NCBI GenBank assembly: GCA_010093685.1
Contig: MU006229.1
Location: 775,271-839,270, forward strand
DNA: 64,000 nt
Reading direction: 5' to 3'
DNA from: Ophiobolus disseminans
Lineage: Eukaryota; Ascomycota; Dothideomycetes; Pleosporales; Phaeosphaeriaceae
In this document: positions 21,397 to 34,406 of the stretch, piece after piece
Position numbering within the stretch: position 1 is the first letter of the stretch
Layout: each line of letters begins with the position of its first letter
The notes under the pieces: model-generated
Databases searched by the model: none
The model's input: only the letters and a program-made list of their open reading frames with translations
What the model was told of the DNA's origin: nothing
Made by a program: the position numbers and the translations under genes

Positions 21397-21631
21397 TGTT
21401 AGATCGGAGGGTTTATTAGATCGTGTAAAGATAAATAATGTTAATTAGTATTGATTATAATTAATAGTTGTGTATTAATTGTGTGTCTTGTGTGTTCTCT
21501 GTTGTTCTCTTAAGGGGTCTCCTCTACTTATCTTTATCTTCCTTATCCTAAGTCTGCGCTAGCAGTAATCCAGCACATAATTAGTTCTGCCGTCTCTAAG
21601 CGCCCTGCTAAAAGGCTAATCACATCTAACA
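21397..21631 (-). repeat. 3' LTR of the copia element
   Basis: 235 bp with TGTTAGATC...ATCTAACA ends. On the minus strand it is preceded by a polypurine tract, which identifies it as the 3' LTR. Almost identical to 28180-28414. Confidence 0.9.
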
Positions 21632-24600
21632 CACCCTCTTAGCTTAAACGTTAGGATTAAGCTAAACCTATAGTGCTACTATCTTCTGTGCGCTATTTGC
21701 TTAAAGGTCTAGGGCTTCTAATCGATTGTTTATCTATTCTATATCTGCTTCTAGCCTTTGTTATTCTTCTATATTAATAAGTCCTATCTGTTGTAGGAAC
21801 CTAGCCTACTAATTTGCTAGCAATAGCTTCGTAAGTCTATCGGCGAGCATCTTGCTCGACTCCACGTAGATTACCTTAATCGACTTACTCTAAGCCTCTT
21901 GCCTAAGCTAGTAGTTGTAGATATCGACATGCCGTAGCTTCGTAGTTAACTAGGAGATCTCTTCAAAGATCAATCGAATTGTTTGCGTGTTATCGCATTG
22001 TATAGTAATTGTTTAGTTAGCTAACTGAATTTGTAGCTTAGTTAGCAGCATCTAGATAAACATAGCCTCTTTTGCTACTTATAAGAGCGCGAGTAGTTTA
22101 GCTTCTATAGTCGACGTTGTAATTATATTTTGTTTATCCGCTCTCTATGCGATTAGTTCTCTAAACAGTTTAATTACGTGTCCTTAGGAGCTCTTGCGAT
22201 CTTGAGTATTGTCAGCAAATAAGGCATCGCTAGCAACGACTAGGTAATCTTCTCTACCTAGTTGCAGTGCGAGCGTTCGTGTATAGTTTAGGTATAGGAT
22301 TACGCGATTAGCAGCTAACTAGTGATTAGGCCTAGGATTTGTAAGGAATTGTGCTAGACGTAATACTGCGAAGGCTGTATTAGGTCTTGTGTTAACCGCT
22401 GCGAAGAGTAGTAATCTAATCTTTTGTTAGTAGAGGTTAATCTCTCTAGGAGTAGCGAAGCCCTCTTAGAGCAGCAATTCGGCTTTAATTATTAGTGTAT
22501 TGCACTTAATAGAGTGATTGCTTACTAATTAGATAATCTTCTTAAGGTGTGCTAATTAGGAGATCTATATCTTTTGTTAGGATCAATCCCTAATCACCTC
22601 TATGCCTAAGAACTAATGTAGATCGTCTCTACCTGTTATACTGTACTTTTTTTTTATGTTCTTAACAGCTGCTTGTGCTTCTAATCTACGGTTCTTGCTG
22701 TATATTACAACTATATCGTTAACGTAGAAGAACACAAAGATTCCTTAACAGATTATGCAACATAGCTCGTGTAGAACGGCAGTAAAGCTACGGCTTCTAA
22801 GGTATATAGTGAAGTCTCGTTGCTAGAGTAGTAGCGAGATCTAGAGGCCGTAAAGGGCTTTGTTAAGCTTTAGGATTTTTCCGTGCTACGCGTAGCTACG
22901 CGGCATTCTTATGTATACGAGTTAATCGATTAGAGCGTTTGCGAAAGCGTTAGTTACGTCGTACTACTTAAGTTCAAGATCAAAGCGAGCAGCAATCGCG
23001 AGCGCAATTTAAAAGGATTAGCCTGCTAGCGTAGCGGCGTAGGTCTCCTAAGCAGTGACGTTGCGTTATTAATCGCCCTAAACGACTAAGCGCGCTTTGC
23101 ACTTAATAAAACAATAATCCTTGTTAATCTTGTAGGTGTATACCTACATAGAATTAAGTATATAAGTGCCTGTTAGTCGTGCTTCTTGCGTTAGGACTTC
23201 TAACTATAAGTTTAATTGCTTGTAGCTTAAGAGGTAATCCTCTTTGGCTTTCTTGAACAACTAGTAGAATAAGTAATTCTTCTTAAGTTGATTTAGGCTT
23301 AGTGCTGGCGGGAGCTCACTTAAATGAGGCATTTGGCTATAGCCTTAGCCCTTAAGCAATCAATCAACCGCCGCACTATTAAGTTTCTTGTCGTTTAGTT
23401 GTTAAACTTTTCCTGCTCTCGCACCTGCTATAAACGCTGCAGCCTATAGGTCTATCTAATTATACTAGAGGCTCTCACTAACGGATTGTGATCCATATTA
23501 GCACTACGTGGATTAGGTCTCTTGCTGCGGCTCGCACTCGAGAGGTAATTAATCCTACGGTTTAGTAGCTGCGCAAGGGCGACGTTCTAACTCTTGAATT
23601 TAAGAGGATTATCTACCTACCTTAATTCCTGCGCTGTTATAAGGTTTGTTAAGAGGGCTACTAGTAGAGGCGTTAGCGGTAGTGAGGGGTAAGCTGCTCG
23701 AACCTTTCTTCCGCTATTATTATATTAATTAGGTGTTGATTCCTGTACTTGTCCTTCGTTAAAAGACTTATCTTTAAGAAACAACTGTGTTTCCTCTTGC
23801 TCGTTGTTAATCCCTAGGGGAAGCTGTTGTTGCTGAGAGACGTTGGAACTTTAATTGAAATGAGTGAATTGATCAGATCACTACTTAGGAAAGATTGGAT
23901 GAAAATCCAGGTTATATACCCTACGTCGGGGCCTTGATCCCCGAGCTTCCGGCCCTGATCCCGTGATCGGCCTCGGCTCAAACCTTAATTCTCTAACAGA
24001 AGCTCTATAGTCCTAATCTACGCCTTGATCTCTTCGAGAGTGCTGTGCATTAGGTTGTCTATAACATCCTTCTTATCTCTAGTAAAGATTAATTCCTTGT
24101 TAAATACGACGTCACGTGTAGTGATCACCTTAGACATAGTAGGAACCTATACACGAAAGATGTTCGTAGATTGATATCCGACTAGGTATCTAATCTATGC
24201 CTTAGGATTAAGTCGCTGTAGCTTGCTCTTACCTCGTTTTGTATTATCTGTTATTGCAAATGCCTTGCACCTATATGCTTATAGGTGACCTTAGTGTAGC
24301 TTGCGCAGAAAGGTAACAATCCTGTTTTAATAGGCGTTGTGAGTAAAAAACTCTTCGTACGGTGATCTCTATCGATTCGCATATTGCGGTGTTCGATTAT
24401 AGAGATATACAGCTAATTAAGAGATCTTAGGCTATAGTAGCTATAGCAGGTTATCGTTGAGTCGCATTGCTTGTCCTTTCTCCTTAATTACACCCCCTAA
24501 GCGTTCTGCTCTACTATTCTGTAATTAGGTGTCTAGGGCGGAAGGCTTAAAATAGATACCTTAGGATTCTATCTAACGGGCCACTTCTAGCTTAACTGTA

Positions 24601-26153
24601 ACGATCTCGTTGTTAGTTTTGATAATCTTAATAGTAATGTTAAACTAAGTCTTTATAAGGATCACAAAAGACTTAAGCGCCTTAATAATTAATCGCGCTA
24701 TTCGATTGTCCTTGAAATAGTAGTCCTACATGAACCTAGTTACTTAATCCGTAATTAGCATTTGGCTTTTCTCTTTTATTAAGCTATTAGCTTTATAATC
24801 GTGAAAGTCGAGTGAGACGCGTTCCCCTAGAGCCTTATCGATCCTGCGTAGCGTGCGGCAGATTAGCAGTTTAGCTTTCGCTCTTCTACAGGCGTTGCAG
24901 TTAACTGTAAGTACTCTAGTAATCTTTACTCTCTTAGACTGTTGTACTAGATGCTTAAGCGCGCTTAGTCCTAGGTGTCCTAATCTCTTGTGCTAGATTA
25001 GCGCTTATGCGCGTTGTTGTAGATTGTAGCGTAGCTTTGCTGCTCTAGCGGCTATTATTGCGTAGTTAGTAATTAGATTTGCTTCGATTACCTACTATCC
25101 ATGCTGCTTAGTAAGATTAGCAATTAGACTGTTAGTTTGTAACCGTTGAAGAACTGTTGGGTTATGTTTAGTATCCTACTAGAGACCTTACAAGTAGAGT
25201 ATCCTAAAAGAGACAAGATTGCAGAGTAGATTAGGACAGTAGGCTACGTCTTTTAAGTGTAGTTAGCTTTAATTACTACTACTAGCTACTGTTAGAGTAA
25301 CTAATCTATATGCCTTAATCTATACTCGTAAGTTACCTGCTAATAGGAAGTCTCCTTGCGTTGCTAGTCTTGTTCTAGTGAATCAACTAATATCGTTAGA
25401 GACGTGACATGTTAATCTAGAGTTAAGGATCTATAATTGTTGTAGAGGGTACGTAACCTAGCTAGCTTTAAACAAGGCCTCGATAAATATGTAGTTAATC
25501 TCTCTAATTTTCCGACTATAGAGTTAGTTATCTTGCTTAACTGTAGGAGTCGCTGTGTGCGACTTCTTTATTAATAGGTTTTTAGATCGTGCTAGTCGCT
25601 TAGCGCTGCGAATTATTTCTTGCATAGATAGACTGTTGTCAATACGTAATCAGACTTAATCTATTCTATCTTCTTAGAGTCGCCACTAAGTTAGTGCGTT
25701 ACCTAGGTGCGCGTACTAGCAGTCCTTAAGTGCGTGTCTTATATTGCATGCTTCGCACTTGCTTGTAGTTTGTTAAATAGGGTTTAATCTAGTAGCTCTA
25801 GCAGCTATAATCTGCTTTTGGCCTCAGCGGCTCTTCCGCTTCTGCCTAGAATTGTCTAACCCGTTCTTATAGAGCGTTAGTGCTCTACCTGCAGCGGCTG
25901 CTCTAAAGGCTGCCTTTGCTGTCTTCGCTCTCGATAGGTAGAACAGCTGCATGTAGTCTTAGTATTCGCGGATTATGTCTTTAACCGTGATTAAGGGTTT
26001 TTTTAGCCCGTTAGCTGCAAATAATATCGTCTATTGTTCTAAGTGCTTAGCCGTAGCTTAGGTAAAGTCCTCCTTAATATACGTGTCTAGTTAGCACTTA
26101 GGTATTCTAACGGCTTTGCCCTTAGTCGTAGCGTGATCAACTTCCGTGAGCTA

Positions 26154-27503
26154 CAGTACTAGTTCAAAAGTTTGTTCCGCCAAGCTCGCTAGCCGCAAAA
26201 CCAACATGCTTACCCCAAACTTCAACACTTTATAACTCAGCCGTTATATATTAGAATTAGATACTTTTTGGATTGAAATTGTCGCATTGATTTAGTATTT
26301 TGTTTGCCACCCGTGCGCCTTTCGTACGGCGTTGAGGCGTTGAGGCATTGACAAGATGAGTCGCTTGATAAGCTTCCTAGGTATGCTACGCCAGCACTCC
26401 TTCAACGCCTTATAGAAGCCCTCCCACTCCTCCTGAGCCTGGCTCTAGTTGTTGTACTGTGGATAGTACTTAAACATGCGTCTCTTGAGAGCCCACCAGA
26501 GGTGTTCAATAGGATTGCAATCAGGTGAGTAAGCTGGCTAGGTGATCGTGTTGATGTGGTGATCATAAAGGAACGCAGTGACCGCGCGCGAACGGTGTAT
26601 GCCAACGCCATCCTGCATAAACAGTTGTGAACGTTTCTATTGAGGGAGGAGCCCTTTGGTCAAGGCCTCCATGTAAGAATTAGCGCTATAGCCACGCTTT
26701 TTTGCACTCAAATCGCGCTCCATAATGACTAGTGGGCTCCTCTGAGGGCGGCCCCTTTCATCGAGCCATATCGAAGCCCACACCATCTGCTGAGGTGCAC
26801 GTCCAGTACTAGTGGGAGTAATCATCTCTGGCTTCCATTTCTCCCAGTTATAACGAAAGCACCACTCTGTGTTGCTACCAGAACCCTTCTGAACAGAGCA
26901 CTTATCTAAGAATTTGAGCGTGCGGGTCCTCCATCTGAAGTGTTGGTACTCTCTAGCAAACGCGAGGCGTCTGCGGGCATGCTCTGGGGTCAACTTAGGA
27001 CGCGTTTTGCAGCGGCAATTGGTGAGGCCACGTCTCTTAAGTACCCTATACAATGTGGTGCGGCTAGGTGGCTTCAAAGAGGTCCCATCAGGCTGCACTA
27101 AGGCGGCTTCTTTGGCGAGCTGTGAGTACTCCATCTTTGGAGCAGCACGAACCTTTCTATAAATCATCTTTTTCTGCTGCTTCGAGAGTACTGGGGGCCG
27201 CCCAGAACGAGGCTTGTCCTCTGTCGTGCCCGTTTGGGTGTACTTGAGGCGGATGGAGCGGATGCAGCGGTCGGTGCGGCCATACGCGTGCGCCACCTCT
27301 TTGACTGTTGCGCCACTGCGCAACATCCCAATAATCTGATTCCGCTGCTCGATTGTTAAGTTAGGACCACGGCGCACATTTTGATCCAACTCTTGTAAAA
27401 TTCGGCGTTGTGTAGGCATAGTTATGACGTGTTGAAGTTGAGATGAGAATGCTGGTGTTGGACGTGGGACGCTAGTGTGGAACAAACTTTTGACGCGTGG
27501 CTG
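26154..27503 (-). mobile_element. Tc1/mariner transposon inserted in the copia element
   Basis: 1350 bp bounded by TA on both sides (26152-26153 and 27504-27505). Terminal inverted repeats of 25 bp start CAG and share TCAAAAGTTTGTTCC; the seven bases between differ at the two ends (TACTAGT vs CCACGCG). The element carries one transposase gene on the minus strand. Outside the TA repeats, the flanks on both sides are RIP-affected copia sequence. Confidence 0.85.
26292..27485 (-). pseudogene. Tc1/mariner transposase with RIP-type stops
   Basis: The reading frame extends 398 codons from 27485 (an internal Met at 27419 would give 375 aa). The N-terminal helix-turn-helix region contains NLTIEQRNQIIGMLRSGAT and GRTDRCIRSI; a Tc1-type RSGRPPVLS hinge lies near residue 94. 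The DDE/D domain shows the first Asp in KFLDKCSVQKGSGS (residue 194), the second in FMQDGVGIH and the third in YSPDCNPIEHLWWALK. Three in-frame TAG codons interrupt it: at 26637-26639 after LLPQ, before PAYSPD and after YPQYNN. Each is one C-to-T or G-to-A step from CAG or TGG. It is far less damaged than the surrounding copia, so it is a later arrival. Function when intact: cut-and-paste transposition at TA sites. Confidence 0.9.
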
Positions 27504-28179
27504 TATGTTTCCTAAGAGGCAATTATCCTAGGAGCCTTTATCGCGTTTCTGTACCGCTCTCGGGCTTTCTTAATCTCGTCTCTAGCATCGATGCCAACAG
27601 TAGCTATTAGGTTAGTAATCTACTAATAATATAATTGTCTTGCTCTGTAGCAGTTTGTGTATAGGTAGTTGTTAACTATTCGCTGTATCTCCTGCGTAAT
27701 CTTGTCGAACGCAGCTTACTCTTACGTGTACTTGTAATCTTCTGCTTTGTAGCGATCTATCTCTAGCTTATAGATCTCTAAATCTTCTTTGTACGATACC
27801 TTCGCGTTCGTAGCGAGGTCTATAGGTTAAGCAGGTATAAATAGTGCGATGTTACTGTAAGTGTTAATCGCTTATTACGCAGCGGCGTGCGCGTTAATCG
27901 CTTGTTGCGACGCTTAATAGTCGCTTAGTTAAGGTATTAGTAGCACCTCTAGTTCGGTGAGGGGTTAGATTATAAGGTTTAGATCTATCTTTTCCTACAC
28001 GCGTAGGGAGTTAGCGCGCGTCTTAATCTAGCGTAGCTACTTAATCTAGTTCGTGTAATTATTTAGGATTACTAAGGAGTCTTATAGAAGTAGTATAGAC
28101 ATCCTTTTAATAGGTTGCAGAGTTTTCTCACGTTAGTTAGTTCTAATCCTTATTTAGTTAAGGCAGTGAGACTCTTAAT

Positions 28180-28414
28180 TGTTAGATTAGAGGGTTTATT
28201 AGATCGTGTAAAGATAAATAATGTTAATTAGTATTAATTATAATTAATAGTTATGTATTAATTGTGTATCTTGTGTGTTCTCTGTTGTTCTCTTAAGGGG
28301 TCTCCTCTGCTTATCTTTATCTTCCTTATCCTAAGTCTGCGCTAGCAGTAATCCAGCACATGATTAGTTCTGCCGTCTCTAAGCGCCCTGCTAAAAGGCT
28401 AATCACATCTAATA
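28180..28414 (-). repeat. 5' LTR of the copia element
   Basis: 235 bp; differs from the partner LTR by transitions such as GATCGG/GATTAG and ATCTAACA/ATCTAATA. On its inner (left) side lies the minus-strand leader region of the element. Confidence 0.9.
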
Positions 28415-29031
28415 CAAGAAGCCTTGCAATCTATCTCTCTAGAGCTTAATGCGTCTATAGATGTTATAGTTACGGATAAAGCGACGTATGTTATTAGATA
28501 TGCTAGGCTAGAAGTAGTCTCTTGCTAGTCTCTTGTATGTTCCTTCTCTTTCTAGGTGTCTAGTAGCTAGTGATGCATAGATCTTATAGATAAGCCTAGT
28601 GCGCAAAGGCTTAAAATTAGGCACCTATTTCCTGTCGCGGAAGTATAGAACTAAGTTATTGTCTGCATAACACTCTAATATTAATGCCTTAAGTCTAAGG
28701 TGTGCTAGAAAGCGGCGCTCTCTATCTTTAACATATTAGAGTGTAGTAGAATACACTCAGTCTTTCTGTGTAGCTTGTTTCTAGAGCTCTTCTAGAGTAG
28801 CAGGCTCTATAGGTTCTACCTAAGTAGGAAAGGCTCTTAGTGGAAAAATCCGGCTTAAAAAGGTGATAACAGTATTAGTTGAGTCTGCTATCTCTTCTTC
28901 TTTAGCAGTAGTAGGCTTAAGAAGCTGTTAATACTAGTGCTTAAGGCGTGCATCCTCTGCATTTGCAGGCAGGTCTTGTTCCCTTCTAGAGAGAGCATCT
29001 GCTCTTTTATTTAGCTTTCTAGGTCGATATT
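28415..29031 (-). pseudogene. Gypsy copy B, upstream pol segment (after RT to integrase zinc-binding region)
   Basis: The reverse complement continues the gypsy B pol interrupted by the copia. It is colinear with copy C from about 32590 (KLNKRVDALLRRE region) to about 33190 (the HHCC zinc-binding part of integrase). It ends abruptly at 29031 where the 5' LTR of copy C starts. The RT, gag and 5' LTR of B are absent. Confidence 0.8.
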
Positions 29032-29300
29032 TGTAAGAGGTTAGACCTCTACTATTCTTAGTAGAGTCACTTCGGTTTAATAGAAGAGCATGGAACACTA
29101 TAGAGCATCATAGAATGTCCCGGAATGTTCTAGCTATTGCAAAAGATTACAAATAATGACATATGCTAATGTATGTAGAAACTTCCAGAAACCAGTAGTC
29201 TGCCTATTTAGACAGCCTGTTCTCTAGCTCTAGATAGTCTCTATCGAATTCATCATAGTTCAACCTAGCCTTCCTGCTATCTTTAGCCTAGCCCCTTACA
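29032..29300 (+). repeat. 5' LTR of gypsy copy C
   Basis: 269 bp, TGTAAGAGG...CCCCTTACA. It has fewer AGAACGT-type short repeats than the 3' LTR at 34407-34705 (299 bp), so the pair differs by a repeat-number change as well as transitions. Confidence 0.9.
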
Positions 29301-29489
29301 TTTAAATTCGATTAACTACTTAAGTAGCTAGTGTGGCTATCCCCTAGTGCTCTACAACGGAATTGCGAGAGCAATACAACGGAACAATTGCGAGAGCAAT
29401 ACAACGGAATACAAGAACGCCACTGCAGGGACCTCTATAGTTGAACACCTGCATGAGCACATAACGGAACTATTAGACACTAACGGAGC

Positions 29490-30640
29490 CACTAGGCAAC
29501 AACGGAAATACTAATAATCACTAGAATTACTAGAATCACTAGAATTACTAGAATCACTGGAATTACTAGACATAATAGAACATACTATAGAAGAACCTAA
29601 GCAAATAGCTAACAGCAGCAATGCTGCAAATGCTCCTCTAACTATAGAGCAAACCTTCTACGCTTTCATGCAGCAAATAGTTTAAAGCAATGCTATTAAT
29701 TAACAGACTATGCAAGGCCTCTAGAATGCTCTGCAACAAAGCCTTAATACACCCTAGTCTAAGAAAAGGAAGGAGAAACTGCTACAGCTCTTAGAGTTTG
29801 ATAGAACACGCTCTAAATAGGATAGATAGGAAATTAAAGCAAGGAACAAAATTAAGACTAATAGTAGAAGTATTAGGTCAGACATAGATTAGCTGCGCTA
29901 CATCTTTGCTAGACTACGCAGTAATGCCTAGAACATGTGCTTAGCTTTTGTTAGAGCTAAGGAAGAGGAGGAGAATAGTTTAGGCTCCTAACTACTAGAT
30001 TACTTAGCTAGCACATACAGCGACCCCAACCGACAGAAGAAAGCCCTATCTAACGTCTACTCTATTAAGCAGAAAGTGCATAAGCCTTTTGCCCGGTTCC
30101 TACCACGCTTTAAGACTAAGCTAGCAAATGCTAGAGCATTGTCATTCAATAACACTATCAAGATCTCACTCCTAGAGAATGCTATAAGCCATGCTATGCA
30201 GAAGAGACTAGTCAGCGTCTTTCTAGTCCCTACTAAGTATAGAGGATTTACCTCCCTACTTTAGACTATTAGGTTAAGACTAGATGCAATCAAAGCACTA
30301 TAGAAAGAACAAGCACAATAACGCTATATGCAGCAAGATAGCTCTAAAGAAGCAATAGACTAGGAACCTACACACACTTATGCTGCTCAATCCCTAGGAA
30401 ATTAACGCGCTAAGTGGGTAAGCAAGAATAAGATTTAGAGACGCAGGAATAACCGCTTGTGTATACGCTGTAGAGCTTCTAGACACATTATTAGCTCTTG
30501 TTAGTATGCTCCTGCACGTCGCTCTTCTTCTACCACTATTGCAACTATAAAGATTGCAGAGATACTACAGCTAGAAGAGGAGGATACTAAGTTTGAAAAA
30601 GAGTAGCTTCTGCTTAAAGTCACTAGCAGGAGCACAAGAA
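29490..30640 (+). pseudogene. Gypsy C gag with zinc knuckle, stop-riddled
   Basis: Broken capsid-like fragments (LTIEQTFYAFMQQIV near 29640, FARFLPRFKTKL near 30090) are followed by a CCHC zinc knuckle, CIRCRASRHIISSC (30460-30501), with the classic CX2CX4HX4C spacing. Zinc knuckles bind the element's RNA during packaging. Multiple TAG codons disable the frame. The only open part is the short 30076-30264 segment. Confidence 0.8.
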
Positions 30641-31149
30641 GAAGGCTTTGAGGATAAAGCAAAACTAGCGCTTATTTTAACCCTATATAAAAGCAAAACT
30701 AATTACTGTACATATACTCATTAATCACACTTATTACGCATCTACAATACTAGATTCTAGTTGCTTAACATATACCCTAGTGAGCGCCTAGTTTGCCTAG
30801 AAAGCTAAACTCTAGTGCATTAATTTACCTACTGCAAGGACTCTCTAAGAAGTAGAAGGAACTAGAACTATTAGGCAAGCTTGCCACTTTATATATAATA
30901 TTAAAGGATATACACGCACAGGATAGGGATACATAATAGAGAACACTTACCTTAGTTTTAATATCTTACTTAGACGCTCCTAGTTCAATAGACATAATGT
31001 TACTATTGCACTAGCAAAGAAGTCTATCTTTATCTACTTAGAAAGAACCTGTATCCGCCTCTGCAGCAAGAAAGAAGAACTACCTCCTACACTAATAGTC
31101 TAGGAGATCTCTATAATAGCTATGCAGAGATATATTTAAGCATCTAAGA

Positions 31150-34100
31150 AAGATAAGTCCGTTAGTGTATTTGCTGCCTCTATAGCAGACATCTAGAAGG
31201 ATTTAGCTTCTAAAGCACAATTGAGCTTAGAGCAGATTAAAGACCTCCTACTACTAAGCTACCGCCACTAGCTGCTAGTCTTTGATCCAAACCAAGTTGC
31301 TAAGCTCTCTCTACACCGCCCTAGAGTAGACCACTGTATTAAGCTTATTAAAGAAGATAGGAAGAGTCCGCAAATACTATAGGGCCCTCTCTACAATATG
31401 TCTAGAGATAAGTTACTAGTGCTCTGCAAAGAACTTACATCACTACTAGACAAGGGATTTATTAGAGTTAGCAGCTCTTCTGCTACAGCCCTAGTTCTCT
31501 TTGCAAAGAAACTAGGAGGAGGCCTACGCATATGCATTAATTACCGCGCCCTTAATGCTATTACTAAGAAGGATAGATACCCTCTACCTCTTATCTATAA
31601 GACATTAAACAATATCTACAAGGCTAAGTGTTATACTAAACTAGATGTTATTGCACCCTTTTACAAGATACGCATTCAAGAAGGAGATAAATAGCTTACT
31701 GCTTTCTAGACCCGCTTTAGACTCTATAAATAGCTTGTTACTCCTTTTAGTATAGTTAGCTCTCCTAGTACCTTTCAGCGCTATATTAACTAGGTTTTAC
31801 GTCGCTTCCTAGATGACTTTGTATCTGCTTACCTAGACGATGTTCTAATATACACTAATAGCTCACTTTAAGAACACCGCATCTATGTTAACAAAGTCCT
31901 AGACGCTCTTAAAGATGCTAGCCTTTAACTAGACATTAACAAATGCGAATTTGAGGTCAAGACTACTAAGTATCTAGGTTTTATTATTAATGCAGAAAAT
32001 AGACTGTGCATAGACCCTAAGAAGATTAAAGCTATTACTAACTAGAAAGCCCCTACATTAGTGAAAGGAGTCCGCAGTTTTCTAGGATTTGCTAACTTCT
32101 ACTAGCGCTTTATTTAGGACTTTGCCAACATTACAGCACCTCTTACCTAGCTTACTAGGGACGTTAGCTAGCGCTGGACACAGTAAGAGCAAGAAGCCTT
32201 TAATAAGCTTAAGGCTGTCTTTGTTAGCGAGCCTGTCCTAGCGCATTTCTATCTAGACTAGAAAACAGTAGTTAAAACAGACTCCTCTAGCTATGCTGTA
32301 GGTGGCATCCTCTCTTAGTATAATGACAAGGGAATACTTAGGCCCTGCGCCTACTTTTCACGCAAGAACAATCCCTATAAATGCAACTATAAAATCTATA
32401 ACAAGGAAATGCTAGCTATTATACGCTGCCTAGAAGAATAGGATTCTGAACTCTAGACTGTAGAGAAGTTTACTGTCCTCACTAACTACAAGAACCTAGA
32501 GTACTTTACTAAACCTAGGATGCTTAATAAGAGGCAGATTAGATAGTCTATTCTCTTAGGACGCTACAAGATCACGCTGCAATACTAGCCTAGGAAGCTA
32601 AATAAGAGAGTAGATGCTCTTTTAAGAAGGGAATAAGACCTACCTATAGATGCAGAAGATGCACGCCTTAAGCACTAGTATCAACAGCTTCTTAAGCCTA
32701 CTACTGCTAAAGAAGAGACGGAGAACTCTACAGATGCTGTTATTTCCTTCACTAGCATAATTCTGCTAACTTATGCCTTTCCTGCCTAGATTAAACCTAT
32801 AGAGCCTGCTGCCCTAGAGCAACTCTAGAAACAAGGTGTAAAGGAAGATCAGACCTATTGCACAGCACGCTAGTCTGTCCTAGATAGAGAACGACGCTTT
32901 CTAGTACACCTAGGACTAAAGGCCTTAATAGCAGAATGCTATGTTGAAGGCAACACGCTTCTGCACTACCGCAACTAGAAATAGGTTCCTACTCTTAAAC
33001 TACTGCGCACAAGACTTATCTATAAAACTTATGCTTTACTAGCTACTAGTCACCTAGAAAGAGTAGGGACATACAAGATCCTAGCAAGAGACTACTTCTA
33101 GCCTAGCATGTCTAACGATATACGCCGCTTTGTTAGGAACTGCGACATCTGTAGACGTGTTAAATTATAGCGAGATAGGCTGCAAGGGTTTCTAAAACTA
33201 CTCCCCCTCCCTAAGAGGATCTAGAAAGAAATCTCTATAGACTTTATTAAAGGACTTCTAGAAAGCAATAGTTGCACAACACTCCTTGTAGTTACAGACT
33301 AGCTTAGCAAAGATATAGTTCTTATCCCCTTAAAAGATACTACAGCAGAAACACTTACTACTAACTTCCTGCGCTATATAGTTGCCTATTATTAGCTTCT
33401 AGATGCTATTGTATTAGACCGTGGTACCCAATTCACTAGCTATTTCTAGGCCATCCTAACAAAGATAATAAACATTACCCGCTAGTTATCTATAGCATAG
33501 CACCCGCAGACTAATAGGTCTACTAAGCGCATAAACAGCACTGTTAAAGCCTATCTACGCGCTTACATCAACTAGGCACAAACCAATTAGGTAGACCTCC
33601 TTCTAATAGCCTTAATTGCTATTAAGGGACGTAAAGCAAGGTTAACAAGAGTCTCTCCCTTCTTTCTACAACATGGCTATAATATTAACCCTGTCTAACT
33701 AAACATCTCCTAAGAACTAGACCTAGAAGAATTAGAAGCACGTGTGCTGCCTAATTATGTTAAGGCTAAGACTATTGTTAAAAAGCTTAAGCAAGCCTTT
33801 AACATAGCGCAGACTACAATAGCTAAGGCTTAACAAGAACAGGAGCATTAGGCAAACTAGAAAAGATATAAGTAGCCTAACCTTAGAGTTAATAACAAGG
33901 TCTAGCTTTCTTACTAGAAACAGCTCTCTAATAGCCGCCTAAACTAGAAACTAGACTAGAAGAATGCTAAATACACAGTCATTAAGGTTATTAGCCTACA
34001 CTTAGTTAGGCTTAACACACTACTAGGCATCTACAATATCTTCTACATTAACCGCCTAAGGCTAGCCTTCTTAGATCCCTTCTCTAGCTAGCCTAATAAC

Positions 34101-34380
34101 GACACTCAACTAGCACCTATCCTAGTTAATAGAGAACTAGAATTAGAAGTGGAACAGATTATAGCTGAAGTGACCTACAGAAACAGACTGTTCTTTGAGG
34201 TTAAATAGACTAGATATGCCCTGACAACTTTTAAGCCAGCAGAAAATCTTAAAGATAACACTGCTCTAGATAAGTGGGAAACCTTCACTGCTCTATACCG
34301 CAATCAACGCTCTAAGTTGCTTCTAGCTGGATTTAGAGGAGGCGATAAAGAACAGTTCCTAATACACTAATACACAACAC
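31150..34380 (+). pseudogene. Gypsy C pol: RT, RNase H, integrase, chromodomain-like tail
   Basis: Reverse transcriptase: LRICINYRALNAITKKDRYP and CYTKLDVI in the open piece 31398-31694, and AYLDDVLIYT at about 31828-31857 (catalytic YLDD). RNase H: KTDSSSYAVGGILS (about 32277-32318). Integrase: HHCC finger (HLERVGTY, CDICRRVK; 33050-33165), first catalytic Asp in ISIDFIKGL (33240), second in VLDRGTQFTS (33413-33442); the usual Glu in the NxxxExYLR segment is not recognisable (INSTVKAYLRAY). Chromodomain-like: VEQIIAEVTYRNRLFFEVK near 34150. At least thirty TAG stops. Normal function: reverse transcription and integration, with the chromodomain steering integration to chromatin. Confidence 0.9.
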
Positions 34381-34406
34381 CTACAAGAACTAGAGAAGGG
34401 GGGTAA

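Larger units (their letters stand above)
21397..28414 (-). mobile_element. Ty1/copia retrotransposon inserted in gypsy B
   Basis: 7.0 kb including a 1.35-kb Tc1 insertion. The 235-bp LTRs at 21397-21631 and 28180-28414 differ by scattered transitions. Target duplication: TAAGA (21392-21396) and CAAGA (28415-28419), identical apart from one C/T. Orientation is minus: the complement of 22714-22755 reads FVFFYVNDIVVIYSK, a reverse transcriptase YVDD-box variant, and the complement of 22000-21820 reads KLRHVDIYNY and MLADRLTK, hallmarks of the copia RNase H end. A purine tract (AAGAGGGTG) precedes the 3' LTR at 21632. Pol order RT then RNase H, with integrase upstream, fits Ty1/copia. Many TAG/TAA stops make it inactive. 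Confidence 0.88.
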
